Shown piece by piece: positions 23,101-35,914 of a DNA stretch of 64,000 nt. The stretch spans positions 1,240,001 through 1,304,000 of the forward strand of contig WION01000003.1 of NCBI GenBank assembly GCA_015039365.1. Reading direction: 5' to 3'. The notes under the pieces were generated by a model. It was not told where the DNA came from. It ran no database searches and worked only from the letters and a program-made list of their open reading frames with translations. Each line of letters starts with the position of its first letter. The stretch's first letter is position 1. Origin of the DNA: Amanita rubescens (Eukaryota; Basidiomycota; Agaricomycetes; Agaricales; Amanitaceae). A program made the position numbers and the translations under genes.

Positions 23101-26100
23101 TGCGAACGCAATTTGTTGATGATTATGCTCGTTGGTTTGCCAATTATATTGTCGATCAACGAATATGCATCGAACCCAATAATCATCCCCTGTATCTACG
23201 GTTTCTCGATGCATTGGGTCTACAGAAGCTGGACAAGCTGGTTTTGCAAGAAACTTTTATTAAAGCTGCAACCCTGTTGAATTCTGAGCGGACATTACAG
23301 TCAAACGTAGAACGTACAACTCTCAAGAACGTCGGCTCTTGGCTCGGCACGATTACCCTTGCCCGCGACCGACCTATCAAACATAAAAACATCTCTTTCA
23401 AAGACTTGTTGATTGAAGGTTACGATAGTGCGCGACTTATCGTTGCCATACCATTCGTATGCAAGACACTCGAACCATGTTCCAAGTCCAAGGTTTTCAA
23501 GGCGCCTAATCCATGGCTGATGGGTGTTATCAGCTTGTTGGCTGAGCTATATCATTTTGCTGACCTGAAGCTTAATCTGAAGTTCGAGATTGAGGTGTTA
23601 TGCAAAGGACTTGACATCAATTTGGACTCGATTGAACCCACAAAAATCCTCCAAAACCGGCCCTTAGACTCGGTTGGCCCACCGTTGCCCGTATATCCAT
23701 CGGACATCAACATTGTGCCAATAGGCGGCGAAGAGCACACTGCCCAAATTGTGAACGAGTCTCACGTTTTGCCTGTAAGGCCAGGAAGTGCGACTGAATC
23801 CCAGCGCGTTCTTGGGGCTCACATCGAATCAATCTTGTCTACCCTGTCCATGCATATCAATATCAATCCTCAGCTTGCCCCGTTGAATGTGAATCATGCT
23901 TTCAAGCGTGCTGTGCAATTGGCCGTTGATCGGGCGGTCCGGGAGGTATGTTCAGCAATGTATAGGGGGAGGGGATTTTTTAACCTTCTTTAGATTATTT
24001 TACCTGTTGTTGAGAGGTCTGTCACCATTGCGGGGATCTCCACAAGAGAATTGGTCGCAAAAGATTTTGCTGCTGAGCCTAACGAAGAAAAATTACGCAA
24101 AGCGGGCCATCTCATGGCTCAAAAATTGGCAGGGAGCCTTGCTTTAGTGACTTGCAAGGAGCCTCTCAAAACCAACCTTGCTACTCACTTGAGACAATGC
24201 CTTACCGAAAGCGGTTTCAGTGAGGTTAGTTGCACCACTCCCATCCTTAGGAAGTTCTGACTTTCGTAGGTTTTGCACGACAATATTCTTCTGTTGCTGG
24301 TGACGGATAATCTTGACATTGCATGTGCCGCGATAGAGAAGGCGGCGACAGAGCGAGCAATATCGGACGTCGACGAAGGTTTTGCGGCTTCATATGAAGT
24401 TCGACGTCGTTATCGAGAGGTGTGTTTCAACAACAAAGTTCCATGTCTGCTACTTACGATCAGCGCAGCTCCGAAGTAATCAGCCATTCTGGGACCCTTC
24501 AGCGATTCAGTCAAATTTTGCTGCCACCTTACCTGATCCCTTACGGATTCGGCCCAACGGTCTACAACAGCTCCAGCTCAGTGTATACGAGGACTTTGGT
24601 AACTTGTATCAATGTTTCAGAAGATTTCCATTGCTAATTCCACATGAAGGGCTTGATCCTAAACGTAGGACGACAAGCAGACCCAGTTCGACAATGTCCT
24701 TCTCCAATGCAACGATCTATTCTCAGTCACCAGGTCCTGAACATCCCCAGGTTCAGCAATATCAGAACCATCAAGAAGCGATGGAACGCTTTGCGGTATT
24801 ACCCTACTTCCCTACAAGCCTGACTGTCGCTGATGTCCCTGCAGGTTCTTGCACGAGATCTGGAAGCCGTCATGGCTCAACTACCAATCCAGACCCTGTC
24901 TTCCTTGCCACCTAATCATGACATCCGTCACCTCGCCCGTCAAATTTTGTACTTGGCAGCAGAGGCTGTGGATCGACAGCGGACACCCCTGATGATGTCC
25001 CAGAAGATTGTGCAATTGTTGTATAAAACATCTTCTCAACTAGGCAGAGAGGTATATGTGATGCTGTTGGAGCAACTTTGCCATTCATTTGAGGATGTTG
25101 CTAAAGAAGCTATCACGTGGCTATTGTATGCCGACGACGAGGTAAGCAAATCCGGACTTGCATACACTCTCGAGTAACCTTCCCTCCACAGCGCAAATAT
25201 AATGTCCCCGTCACCGTTACTCTTCTTCGCAACGGACTCTTGAATATCACTTTACTTGATCAACAGCTGGCAAAGATGTTGTATACGGACCCCAGGCCTA
25301 ATCTGCTTAATTACCTTGCTGCCTTAGTTCGCGAGTCTCTGACTTGTGAACCGCCGGTCGCGACACAAGCACAATTCGCCTACTGCATTGAAATGCTAGA
25401 TCAGTTGACGAACAGCGGCAAAGCCAATGAAGAGCGAGTATTTCTGATCTTTTAATGATCTTTTAATGATCTTTTGAAACCTTTAGCGTTGCGAGATTCC
25501 TGGAGGATCTCCATGGTGTCAGAAGACCTGGCGCTTCAGTCGCTGCTGATGCTACTGTACGCCAACCGTCGGTCACAGAAATAGAGCCTATGCGTGAGAA
25601 ACTATTCGCATGGTTCCAACAATGGGTCAATGTCTACCAACGTTCACCCACTCCGGAGAAGAGCTTCATTCCGTTCATCACCACGTTGACGAAGCAGGGT
25701 ATCTTGAAAGCCGAAGATCTGTCTTCATTTTTCTTTCGCGTTTGCGCTGAATCGAGTGTCAGCAGCTATATCAAATGTGCTGCAACCGGAGACTTCGAAC
25801 ATGCTTTTCAAGCTTTGGATGCAATGTCGCGACTCATAGTCTACATCATCAAATACCATGGGGACGCACAGGGCGTGAACAACGATCAAGCGAAAGTCCA
25901 TTACTTCACCAAGATACTCTCAATATTTGTGTTGGTACTGGCGAACATGCACGAGGAACAAGGACTGTCGTTCCAGCAGAAGCCATTCTTCCGCTTCTTC
26001 TCAAGCCTGATCAATGATCTACATGGCATTGAAGCCCAGTTAGGAACTGCCTATTTTCAGCTATTAATTGCTATCAGGTATGACTTTACTAAATTTACAT

Positions 26101-27299
26101 GACCTGGACTAATATTCCGAAGTGATACCCTTAGTTCCTTGCAACCGATCTACTTCCCGGGCTTTGCATTCTCATGGATGTGCCTTGTCTCTCACCGCCT
26201 TTTCATGCCCAAGTTGCTGCTTTCCGAGAACCGGGAGGTAACGTCGGTCCTCTTTGATCATTCCGCAGTGAACTAATGATAAAATCAGGGATGGTCTGCT
26301 TTCCATAAGCTACTGCTTTCGCTATTCAGGTTTTTAGTGCCTTTCTTGAAGACGGCCGACCTTCAACTCGCGGGACGCAACCTCTATCGCGGGTCTCTGC
26401 GACTGCTCCTAGTGCTCCTCCATGATTTCCCAGAATTTTTGAGCGAGTACTACTTCACTCTATGCGACGTCATCCCACCTCGTTGCATTCAGCTGAGAAA
26501 TATCATCCTCAGCGCATTCCCTCGGGCGCTTGTTTTGCCAGACCCTCACCTCCGCAACCTAACTGACATGGGGCCCATCCCGCCTGTCTTGTACGATTTC
26601 ACTTCTAGCCTAAAAAGCGGCGACCTTCGCAGTCATCTCGATCAATATCTGCTTAATCGCGGCACCCCATCATTCTTACCTTCATTAAAAGAACGTGTCA
26701 GGATTTCCAACGTCACAGAACCTTCTGAGGAAATGTACAATCTATCTTTGCTTAACTCTCTCGTAATGTATATTGGGGTTTCATCCGTTGCTCAGGCCAA
26801 AGCAAGAAGCGGGTCCTCAATATTTGTGCCTACCGACCCTGGTGTTGTCGCTCTGCACTACTTAGCTACCAACCTGGATGCTGAAGGTGAGTATCCAACA
26901 TTCTTCACCTTATGATGGCTTACTCAATTTAATCAGGACAACACCACCTCGCCAGCTCCATGGTACTCCATCTGCGTTATCCAAATGCCCATACTCAATG
27001 GTTCAGTTCTTTGTCGTTGTATCTCTTTATGGAAGTCAGGGACGACTGCTTTAGAGAGATACTGACACGCGTACTTCTTGAGCGGTTCATTGTGCACCGA
27101 CCGCACCCATGGGGTGCCCTGGCAACATTCATCGAGTTACTTCGCAATCCCAAGTATGGTTTCTGGAGCAAGGAATTCACTCGCATCGCTCCAGAGGTAA
27201 CCTTGCTGCTTGAGAGTGTAAGTAGCCTCAACGCATTTTAGTGTTCAGACATAATCATCGTTTCTGTGACAGGTCGCAAGATCAATTTCCCCACAGTAG
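20141..27299 (+). CDS. NOT1: CCR4-NOT complex scaffold subunit NOT1
   Basis: The large scaffold on which the CCR4-NOT deadenylase assembles to shorten mRNA tails in the cytoplasm. The start at 20141 gives MDNPPTTNIHTIVKAQI and then LLSTLTEENFERNLAEIRS. An intron (GTACGATG to GATCCAG) leads into LSEQHGIDTYLHFIRRLIVH. Further family marks are PNHQLVFMRMWQIEPTYL, ITRILDVAQDLK, ALDVAALASRREYLNLDKWL, and the MIF4G region (HEIFSCMLHFLFDEYKFFQS). The C-terminal Not1 domain includes RFLVPFLKTADLQLAGRNLY and YGFWSKEFTRIAPEVTLLLE, ending VARSISPQ at 27297-27299. The coding part is over 2,000 residues, normal for fungal Not1. Near 21685-21735 a frame change is best explained by a short intron with a GTACCG or GTTGGT donor. 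Confidence 0.95.
25445..25475 (+). repeat. Triplicated 11 bp repeat in a NOT1 intron
   Basis: The unit TGATCTTTTAA occurs two and a half to three times head to tail inside a short intron that ends in CCTTTAG. It probably arose by replication slippage and should not affect the protein. Confidence 0.8.
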
Positions 27300-27453
27300 A
27301 GTTTCCTTTCCTTCGATCATCGCAATCTTTCGCACCTATCTCTTTATTCTATCTGGGTTCCCGCTCACTGCATAGTGTATTGTAACAACATTTCCTCTGC
27401 TCTCAACCGTTGAAACAGGTGTGAACAATCTTCGTAGCCACTTCAATAAAAGT

Positions 27454-30400
27454 TTATAATTTGTACGTCCTACTATATATTGTAAACTCTCGATACGCTT
27501 CGTGCGGCATGTAGCTAGTCAAATCCATTGGCACTCCATGATGCGATTTGATTCCAACTCCAATGCCTTCCCCAAAGCCTGTAGAACAACGTTTTATAAT
27601 TGCAGTTTTGAAATGCTCTCGATTCTTACCCTGCACCCCGGACGCCAGCGGCCCCTACTTCATCCACATCCTTGCTGATAATAATCCAATCGGGTACAGC
27701 TACACCAGTACGGATGGGGAAGAGTCTGATAGCTCTCTCGAAGCCTGCGACATTGGATGACAGCATAAACAATAATAATGCTTGGGACCCTCCAATCTGA
27801 GGATGGAGAAAAATGGCAGCTGGGAGGAAGAGGTAAATGACCCAGTTGCCTTTATATTATACCACTCACCAGACTCCGACCTCTCCAAGTCAACACCATG
27901 CCCATTTAAAGTGAGAAGTGAGTCTCTAGTCGAAAATGGAGTCATTTTGAGGGATAAAATACGTTCTACAATTGCCATCGTTGTGCCTCCTACCACTATA
28001 GCATTTCCCTTAGTAAAGCCGCCTTGGTCAATGATTGCAAGAGCTTCGTCCTCATTGATGATTTCCACGTCTAATTGATGAAAGAGATGGAGGCAATATG
28101 CCAAACGTAGAGCCACTGTTAATTCATGGGAACATTTTTTCGTTGGTATAATTATAGTGATGGGCGCGTTCGATGTTAGTATCAGTTGCAATCGTCCTGA
28201 TGGTTGTATGTGCGGCAAGCCCGATCGTTCTAGGGCCTACCAATGGAAAGATTAATCAAGATCAGGTACAAAAGCGGAATTGCCACCGTGCCTTCCATTT
28301 CTTAGGTTGAATTCGCTCGAAGGGGATGGTAAAGTCGTCGAATTGGCGATCATTAAGGTCAAATTCTATACCATCCACAACAATTACCGCTGCAGTGCAC
28401 CGACGCCGATCAACGGAAAACATGTGAATATTTGAAGTGGATGCTTTTGCGATTCCATTGTCGGTAATTTCGATTTGTATCCGCCCTAGCCTACCATTCA
28501 TAAAAAACCCAAGGTATTTTATTCATTAATAACAATCCGTTGCTTACCTGCCGGGTATCAAAAGTTGATCTATCCTCCAACCATATACCGTTCCATGTTC
28601 AGCCGGACTCGCCACCGTGAGAGTGAATGTCTTTGGAATAGCATTTTGCGATGGATTCAGCAGGATTCCGTCCAAGAAAGATTTCACCCTATCGTTCCTG
28701 AATACAGATGGATACCAATGGCCCTGCGCCTTATCCTCTTTATAACTGGCTCCCTATGGCTAAATCACTGTTTATCATCACGAAGATAAACTTACAAAAC
28801 TTTCGAGTCCGTTGACCAGGTTTTTAAAATGCTGAATGCCTCCCGGGTATGCCAAACAGGTACATTCTCATCGTTACCTCTATTGCCACGATTAGCGTGA
28901 ATCAGGTCCTGAATGAGCGTCGTGCCACGGACCCATGCACTGCACAAATAGGCATATACACAAGATTGCTAAGATGAAGGTCATTGTCATCTGGTGTAAA
29001 AGCAGACTCGAGAATCGTTCTAAGTGCGGGATCAATGTAATGGGCAGACCTGATTACGGTGAAATGACGTTGAAATCATGGTTGTTAATCAGGCATGGAA
29101 TATTACCTAGACATTGTGAGAGGGATGTATGCCTGGGATTTGATATACGCTGCCGCTGGCACAACTGTACACAGGTTCCCACTCAGTTGGTGATACATCC
29201 AATAATCGCTTACCACCGAGGACTCGATCTGGGAACCGAGAGGCAAGATACCAGGCTCCCTGGCCTCCATTAGAATGGCCTAGAAGAATCACGGGATTCT
29301 GAGCAGCGTAACCCCACGGTTGCCACGAAGCATTCGTTTCCAATATGCCGGAGAGAGCATCGACGGAATCCCATGCATCTTGGGCGCTAGGTCCATGCCA
29401 GTCCAATCCCTTATGAACCATTCTACTCCGTATCTCCTACGGACATGAAAAACTCACCCAAGGAGTTCTTCCAGAAGGAATTACTACCCAACTATATTGC
29501 TGTCTTGGTAGCGCTTCCGGCCAGAATTTTTCACGTACGATATCCACTCCGGCACCATCTTAATTGTCGTCAGAACTGAGCTTATCACGGTGAGTCAATA
29601 ACTGACGCAGTGCCAAAATCGGGGGATTGTCCTTGTACTCTTTCGGGTATTTCGGTGGAATGGTTACGAAGTGAGTAGGCATAGAAGTTGCGTAAAAGTA
29701 GGTGCCGCTCATAGGTTCGTGACTCCGGGCATTCCAAGGTCTCAGTTGTCTAATCGGCAAAATGACCGTGACATTTCGCTTATTGCTAGCGCTTGAGATA
29801 TTCAGAGACAACTGGAGCTCCTGCACATTTATAGGCGCATGCTGAGTAATGTGAACAGGCACGATGCGTAGTTGTGAAGGGGCTAATCTAACTTCGTGCA
29901 ACAGCGTGAGTCCAAAGGTGCTGGTTGGAGGGGGTTGGAGGAGAGTGATATTCCGGACAGTCCACCAACCAGAGACGCTGCGAAGACCAACGCCAATCGC
30001 AGTGCCAAAAGCAAGCCCTTCAACGAAATCACAAATAATATCTTGCGTTGGTTCGTGTACAACGGGTTCGGCGGCTTCCTCCAGCTCCACAGTCAAATTC
30101 AGCCGTTGCTCAGGGACATCAGAACCTGTGGTATGAGGGTCGCCGAAAAGTCGAATCTGGGGCACTAAGGTGGAACATCGAAGGAGAGGAAGGGAATCAT
30201 ACCTCATAGTCACCACTTACGAAGATGTCGTAGGATGTTGGTGAATCGAGAGAAGGCAATTTTAGCAGTTGCACGGTCTGTGGAATGACATTTCTGCTGT
30301 TGTATATATTGCCTTGGTGCCATAGTGGCGTAGGCATGACGTATGCATCATCCTCTACACTTGGAATAATAGTGAAAAATGATGCTTGGTTCAAGCGGAC

Positions 30401-30930
30401 CAGCACATTAGAGGGGGGGTTCCGAGGTATGGTTGGGGGGTGAATAGTTAATTGCGTCTTTAAAATCGCGTGATGCTGGAGGGCAGCCCATCCCTCCGTG
30501 GCGCGCAGTGATGCCCATCTGCAAAATGTTAGATCCTATCCATGGCTTATTTAGTGTGAAGGTACCTGATGTTGGGAAAAGACACAATCAGATTTCCATC
30601 TATATCTGCACAGGCACTCGCCCACGACACAAAGCCGCCGTCAGCATATGACGATGGCCAAGTTGCAGACCAATCTATCGGCTTGCATACTATAGGCGGT
30701 TAGTAGACGTATGACAGTACATGTCGCAAATGAGTTACAATTCAGGGGGTATGATGGAGAAAGATAGTGCTGTTCTCGAGCATGGATAGGGAATGGACCA
30801 AGGACCTTAAAGCATGTGCTAATAAGACTTCTGGATGGTCATTCAAGCTTCAAGGATAGCTCACTTTCCATTGGGATGATAATTCGACACGCCACTGGGA
30901 GGCAGAGTCGGAGCTGCAGACCATAGTGCT
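27454..30930 (-). CDS. Peptidase S9-like alpha/beta hydrolase, large fungal form
   Basis: A protein of roughly 900 residues with a C-terminal alpha/beta-hydrolase domain. The nucleophile elbow is VILLGHSNGGQGAWYLASRF, where GHSNG is the GxSxG motif. The N-terminal part reads TLPPSGVSNYHPNGNTCFKV, then PIDWSATWPSSYADGGFVSW and a beta-sandwich-like region (MPTHFVTIPPKYPKEY). The tail ends SHHGVPMDLTSYMPHEAY and then RTYKL at the stop 27454-27456. An intron before CKPIDW has a perfect TACTAAC branch site. The start codon is not resolved: the first clear coding frame begins near 30925, and the true first exon may reach to about 30988, next to the ATG of TMA7. The family is often annotated as prolyl oligopeptidase-like in fungi; the substrate is unknown. 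Confidence 0.78.
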
Positions 30931-30986
30931 AGTGCTTACCAAACTAGCACAAATATCGTGACCTTGATCCTCACACGTTTCCCATC

Positions 30987-31262
30987 ATGTCTACCAGACA
31001 GGGCGGAAAGTTGAAGCCGTTGAAGGTTGTAGAATATGTAGACGGTGACATAACAGACCTAACGATTCCTCAGGCGCCAAAGAAAGACAAGAAGGAAGAG
31101 ACTGAAGATGAGAAGGCCTTCAAAGAGAAAAAGAAGGCTGATGCTGAGGCACTCAAGGCCGCTCGAGATAAAGGTAAGCAGTTGCGCAATTGTGGACCGA
31201 CTAGGCTGACGTGCACAGCGCTCAAGGGCGGGCCACTCGTTGGTGGCGGAATCAAGAAGTAA
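30987..31262 (+). CDS. TMA7: Translation machinery-associated protein 7
   Basis: A tiny basic, highly charged protein that associates with ribosomes. Exon 1 gives MSTRQGGKLKPLK from 30987. A 48 nt intron (31026-31073, GTTGTA to CCTCAG, with a CTAAC branch) leads to APKKDKKEETEDEKAFKEKK. A second intron (GTAAGC to GCACAG) leads to ALKGGPLVGGGIKK and the TAA 31260-31262. Both the start and the GGPLVGGGIKK end are diagnostic. The first intron contains no stop and its length is a multiple of three, so unspliced mRNA would also be translatable with 16 extra residues. Spliced length is normal. The gene is divergent from the S9-like hydrolase. Confidence 0.92.
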   Translation: MSTRQGGKLKPLKVVEYVDGDITDLTIPQAPKKDKKEETEDEKAFKEKKKADAEALKAARDKGKQLRNCGPTRLTCTALKGGPLVGGGIKK

Positions 31263-31446
31263 GTACCCAACATGGTCCTTCAGTGGGCAAGGCGATAAAG
31301 TTGCACGGACAGATCTGGCAAGAAATAAATGGATTCCGAAATTTATTTATTTATTTTCGTGATATTTGCGTGTATTTGCGTCCGCTAGTACTAGTAGCAC
31401 GCCCTACAACCGTTTCTTTCTGCATACGCTCCATCCTCCACGACTC

Positions 31447-34140
31447 ATGTTAGGCTCCCTGCAAACCCTTCAGCACACACCCCAGCAGCAGCAACCCCAG
31501 AACCAGCAGCAAGTTCAGCAGAACCAACAGCAAACGCAACAGAATTCCATTCCACCACCGCCGCCGCAGAATGGTCAAGATTTCACTCTCTCCAGTGTTC
31601 TTCATTACTTGCAGACGGAATGGAGAAGGTATGAACGCGACCGCAACGAATGGGAAATTGAGCGTGCCGAGATGCGGGTTAGATTCTCCATGTCCGCTCG
31701 TGCCCGCGTATTTATGAGATGTCCGCTCATTAGGCTCGGATTGCCCTTCTAGAAGGGGAACGACGTTCTTTTGAAAATGTAAAACTCGACCTCTTGCGTC
31801 GTATCAAAATGCTCGAGTATGCCCTGCGTATGGAACGGTGAGCTTTTTGTCGGTTTTCCCATTCGGCACGGGATCTGACGTATTTCAGGTCCAAGCAACT
31901 AACTCAGCCGAGCACCTCATCCAAAGTGGTTGCTACTCAATCGCAAGCGACGTCGACGAAGGATGACGCTCAACTGCACAAAGATGACAGTGGGCACAGC
32001 TCACCTCGGAGTGATGGTATTTTCCATTCCTACGTATTACCCGAGCCAACGCGTATGTCTGATCTGTATCCAGATTCGCCACTCCCGGACAGTCGTTTGC
32101 CCAATGGAAACTCGCTACTGGGGCCGTCTGGGAGACCCGGGTCATGGGGAAGCATCAACTGGGCCAATGGACCAGCTGGTGGGGCTGTGACTGGCCTCGG
32201 GAAACCACCACCGGGTCGCGATCCGAAGAGTAGGGCCCGGAGTCGTGATTTTCTTAAACAGTTAATATCTTTTATCTCGGTCATTCAATCATTCTTACTG
32301 TCTTGTTAGATGTCTCCAAGAAATCACATACTTGACTTCCCCCCAGGCAATGAATCCTCTACCAAATCGACCATTACTTAACAACGCGTCGGTACCGCTT
32401 CCATTGCCGAATCCTGTTGAGCAGATGAGCTTCAACGGCCGACCGCGGAAAGTCCTTCTAGAGGCCGGAAAAGAATATCCTTCGGTTAATGGAATTGCTC
32501 CAGTGCCAGGGTCATCGTCGACAGCGACGGCGCCTGGGCCTCAATTATCCCTCCTCGACAGGAGTGCTGGGGGGCTACTGCAGCCGTCACTTCAGTCTCA
32601 GAACGTCGGAAACTCATCACTACCTCAACCAGGCATCACCGGCGGGAGTGAAAAAGACAGGGGAGAAGACTTGGAGAGTAGGCAGTCGACTGCCATTTTC
32701 AGGCCAGATGAGGATGGAGAATGGAAAGAGAAATTGCGCTCTGAGCAAGCAAAGCAACTGCGAGAAGGTCAGGCTACAGCTGTTAGCGCATGGGATAGGC
32801 GTCGAGATGACGATGACGACGTAAGAGACGAAGAGCCAGAAATAGAAGATGATGAATCCACAATGGTCTCTGATGGAGAAACAACGAAAACTTGGAAGGC
32901 GAAAAGGACGCTGAGAAAGTCAGTTGTTTGATTGGTCACATAAACTTTATTGACAGTGCTCACCCGTCAGTCATCTGGATGCTGTGAGAGCGCTTGCTTT
33001 CCATCCGAATGAGTTGTCCATTGCCACAGGCGGTGATGATTGCACTGTGAAGATTTGGAGAATGGATGTTGCCAGCTTAGCTTCTTCTACGTTCGTTTTT
33101 CAGCCATTTCGTTTTGGTGTGTGCTTATACTCCATCCAAATGTTAGTGCCAGACCTTCGACGGAGATTGAACCGCAACTTACATTACGCGGCCACTCTGC
33201 TGCGATCACACGACTGATATACTCAGCATCCAAGGGACTACTGTACTCAGCATCACTCGATTCCTCAATTCGTATATGGGCTTTGCCGTCACCATCACAC
33301 ACCACCTATGCCCCATACGATGACACTCGGATACGAGGAGAATTAGTTGGACACACAGACGCGGTTTGGGGCCTTGCCCTTCTCGGGGATGAAAATACAC
33401 TCGTCAGTTGTGGTGCGGAGGGCTCCGTAAAAGTTTGGGACGTGAGCTCTCCATCAGGCGGGGGCTCGTTAAAATTAACTTGGGGTTTCAATGGTCTGGA
33501 GAGCCAAGAAGAGACGCAAGACAGTCACTCGCCTGGTGCAACAGCAATTGAGGCACTAAAAACTGATCTCAGGAAAGTCGCCGTTGCATACCAAAACGCG
33601 GTAGTGAAGGTCTTTGAAGTTGAGACTGGCAAAGAACTTCTGCGACTCTCCAGTGACACGAGTTATGGTGGGTCTCGGGTCAATTATTTTTCCATTAATC
33701 TAAATCCACCTTAGATGGTACAGCCGCAACACAGGTTAACCAGATAGCTTCACATCCAACTATGTCCCTCCTTGTTACTGCCCATGAGGATAAATATATA
33801 CGGATCTTTGACTTTACATCAGGTAAGACTTGTCCATTTCAAGAAGTCCAATAATCAAGAGGTTTGCTTAGGTCAATGTACTCACTCTATGCTGTCCCAC
33901 CTTGACGGTGTGACGTCCTTATCAATTGATTCATCTGGTTTTTCGCTCGTATCTGGAAGTCACGACTGCTCTGTACGATTTTGGGATTTGCTTGGATCGC
34001 GTGCCTGTGTTCAAGAAATTACGACGCATCGAGAAAAGGCACGGGAGGGAGTACTCTGTGTTCAATACCATCCTTCACTGCCCTTTATGGCGAGCGCAGG
34101 CGCCGACGGGGTAGTAAAGCTCTATGCATCATCATCATAA
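31447..34140 (+). CDS. Striatin-family WD40 protein (STRIPAK scaffold)
   Basis: The scaffold of the STRIPAK phosphatase-kinase complex, which controls hyphal fusion and sexual development in filamentous fungi (the PRO11 family). It starts MLGSLQTLQHTPQQQQPQN, a glutamine-rich lead. The caveolin-binding and coiled-coil segment HYLQTEWRRYERDRNEWEIE follows, then RRIKMLEYALRMER. A low-complexity middle rich in Ser and Pro contains an acidic patch (DEEPEIEDDESTMVSDGE). The C-terminal propeller carries repeats such as ALAFHPNELSIATGGDDCTV, LYSASLDSSIRIWALPSPS, LVSCGAEGSVKVWDVSS and LVSGSHDCSVRFWDLLGSR. It ends SAGADGVVKLYASSS at the TAA 34138-34140. At least seven introns are present. An upstream TTG-initiated extension was not used. 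Confidence 0.9.
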
Positions 34141-34446
34141 CCTATCACCCTAATCCTATTAAATAATCCCTGCCCTCTAAAGGCTGGACCCGCCTTCAAT
34201 CCATTGGTCATAGACTTGTTGTATATTCTTTTGAAGGATGGGAAGTTACTCTTTTCAAATGCTCTTTCGTTGCGTTCCTCGTCCTTGCACATCGGCTTCG
34301 TTAAACCTAATATTTCTTTTTCTCCTTTGGCCATGACTGTTATGATCTGTACAGAGTTGTATTTCGCGCTTAAGTACTCTAGTAACGATCGACCGCAGCC
34401 AACGACCGGCCCGAGAAACTGGTCAACAAACATTCGATGCGTTGAT

Positions 34447-35720
34447 TTACACATGAAGAACGGAGCCCTGCTCGACGACTAGAAGGTTGGCTCCGAGACC
34501 CTTCTTCTGCATAAGGTCCTTAATCTGTTTTTCAATCGTATACCTGGCTGGTCTCTCCGAGGTCAAATCAGACTTGCAGTGGATTATATGTATGGTTAGA
34601 CCATCGAGAATGCCACGAAGTTCTTCGGAACTTGGTGAAGGGTTGGAGACAGCTTTGCCAGCGGCCACTTTCATCCATTGACGAAGCGAACGACCGGAGC
34701 CGCGCAACGTGCGAACCTTCCATACCTCTGTTGCGAGTACGAGGAGCTCGTTGAGGAGGTGAGATGGGCTGAGGTGACCATACAATTCATCATCTGAGCG
34801 CTCCGACGTCCAAGAGCACTCTATAAATATAGCAGATAGCGCGTGGGGAATCTTAGGTGCTGCGGTGCGCCAGACGCTCACATTCATTGGGTCCAAAGAC
34901 AGCGTATCAGGCTCAACATCTCCGAAGAACAGAATTTCCCGTTGGGTGGGATCATGGCGGAGGAAAAACGCAGTAGATAATACTGGTTTACGAGGATTTT
35001 GCGAAGAGGTGCCATGGCTGAGGCGCATTGGAAGAACGGATATGGATGAGTGGATCTTGGTGTAACGACCTAGACGGAGGCTAAAAGCATATATCACAAT
35101 TGGCACACAGCACGGAAATGACGCAGAAAATAATACTGACGGGCACAAATGCAGCTTATACGGTTCATCACGCTCGTCAAAAGAAGCGAGATTAGGCCAA
35201 AGACGGTCATTAAAGACGGAAGCGATCGTGTCTAGTGTGTCTTTGAGTCCATGGACACGTTTACGACTGCCATTTAGAGATCCCGCGGAAAGAACAAGGC
35301 CAGAAATATGGTCAAAATGTGCATGAGTTATCAAAAAGCACCTTCAAAAACTATGATCAAGCTGATGCGATAACCAGCACAATTTACTTACTCGACGAAA
35401 GAATATATCTCAGCGGCGGTATGTGTAACATTGCCAAGGAGAGATGTGTTTTGCTGGAGTATGTGATGAAGGGTCCCTACACCCGATCCTGCAAAATATC
35501 GACGTGAGGACTGTATCAAGGCATGCAAGCCTCCAAAGTGTCTGACCTGCTTCGAGACCGATGACCCCGTCTTGCCAGCTTGCACCCGACGGTTTGAGGA
35601 GATAGCTGTTCATTCATTTCAACAGTGCACGGGAGATCAGGATACAACAACTTACGCAGAAAGATCTGATTCGTCGGGACCTCCGCCTGCGCCCACAACT
35701 ATGATGTCAAAGGTAGACAT
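34447..35720 (-). CDS. PDE1: Low-affinity 3',5'-cyclic-nucleotide phosphodiesterase (class II)
   Basis: A metallo-beta-lactamase-fold enzyme that hydrolyses cAMP and tunes PKA signalling. It starts MSTFDIIVVGAGGGPDESDL at 35720 and continues YLLKPSGASWQDGVIGLEAG and GSGVGTLHHILQQNTSLLG. The metal-binding motif THAHFDHISGLVLSAG (HxHxDH) is intact. Later motifs are LSTAFFLRHDPTQREILFFG, DVEPD, FIECSWTSERSDDELYGHL and LDGLTIHIIHCKSDL, all typical of the Pde1 family. It ends LLVVEQGSVLHV at the stop 34447-34449. Introns are short; one falls just before the HxHxDH motif. Length is about 370 residues, usual for the family. Confidence 0.92.
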
Positions 35721-35914
35721 ACTTGGGCGTATTTGCTATCAAAAGAGCCTCTTTTATCAGTATAAGACCTTGTCAAACGGAGTCATGATTGAATCCCAGA
35801 AATTCGGGGCAGTGGTGGGAGCCAAAGAAAATACAAAGCATTACGCTACCGACGCTGAACTTCAAAGTTGAAAACGTTGAAGTATACCATTCAGACGGCG
35901 GCTGCCGAGCTAAC

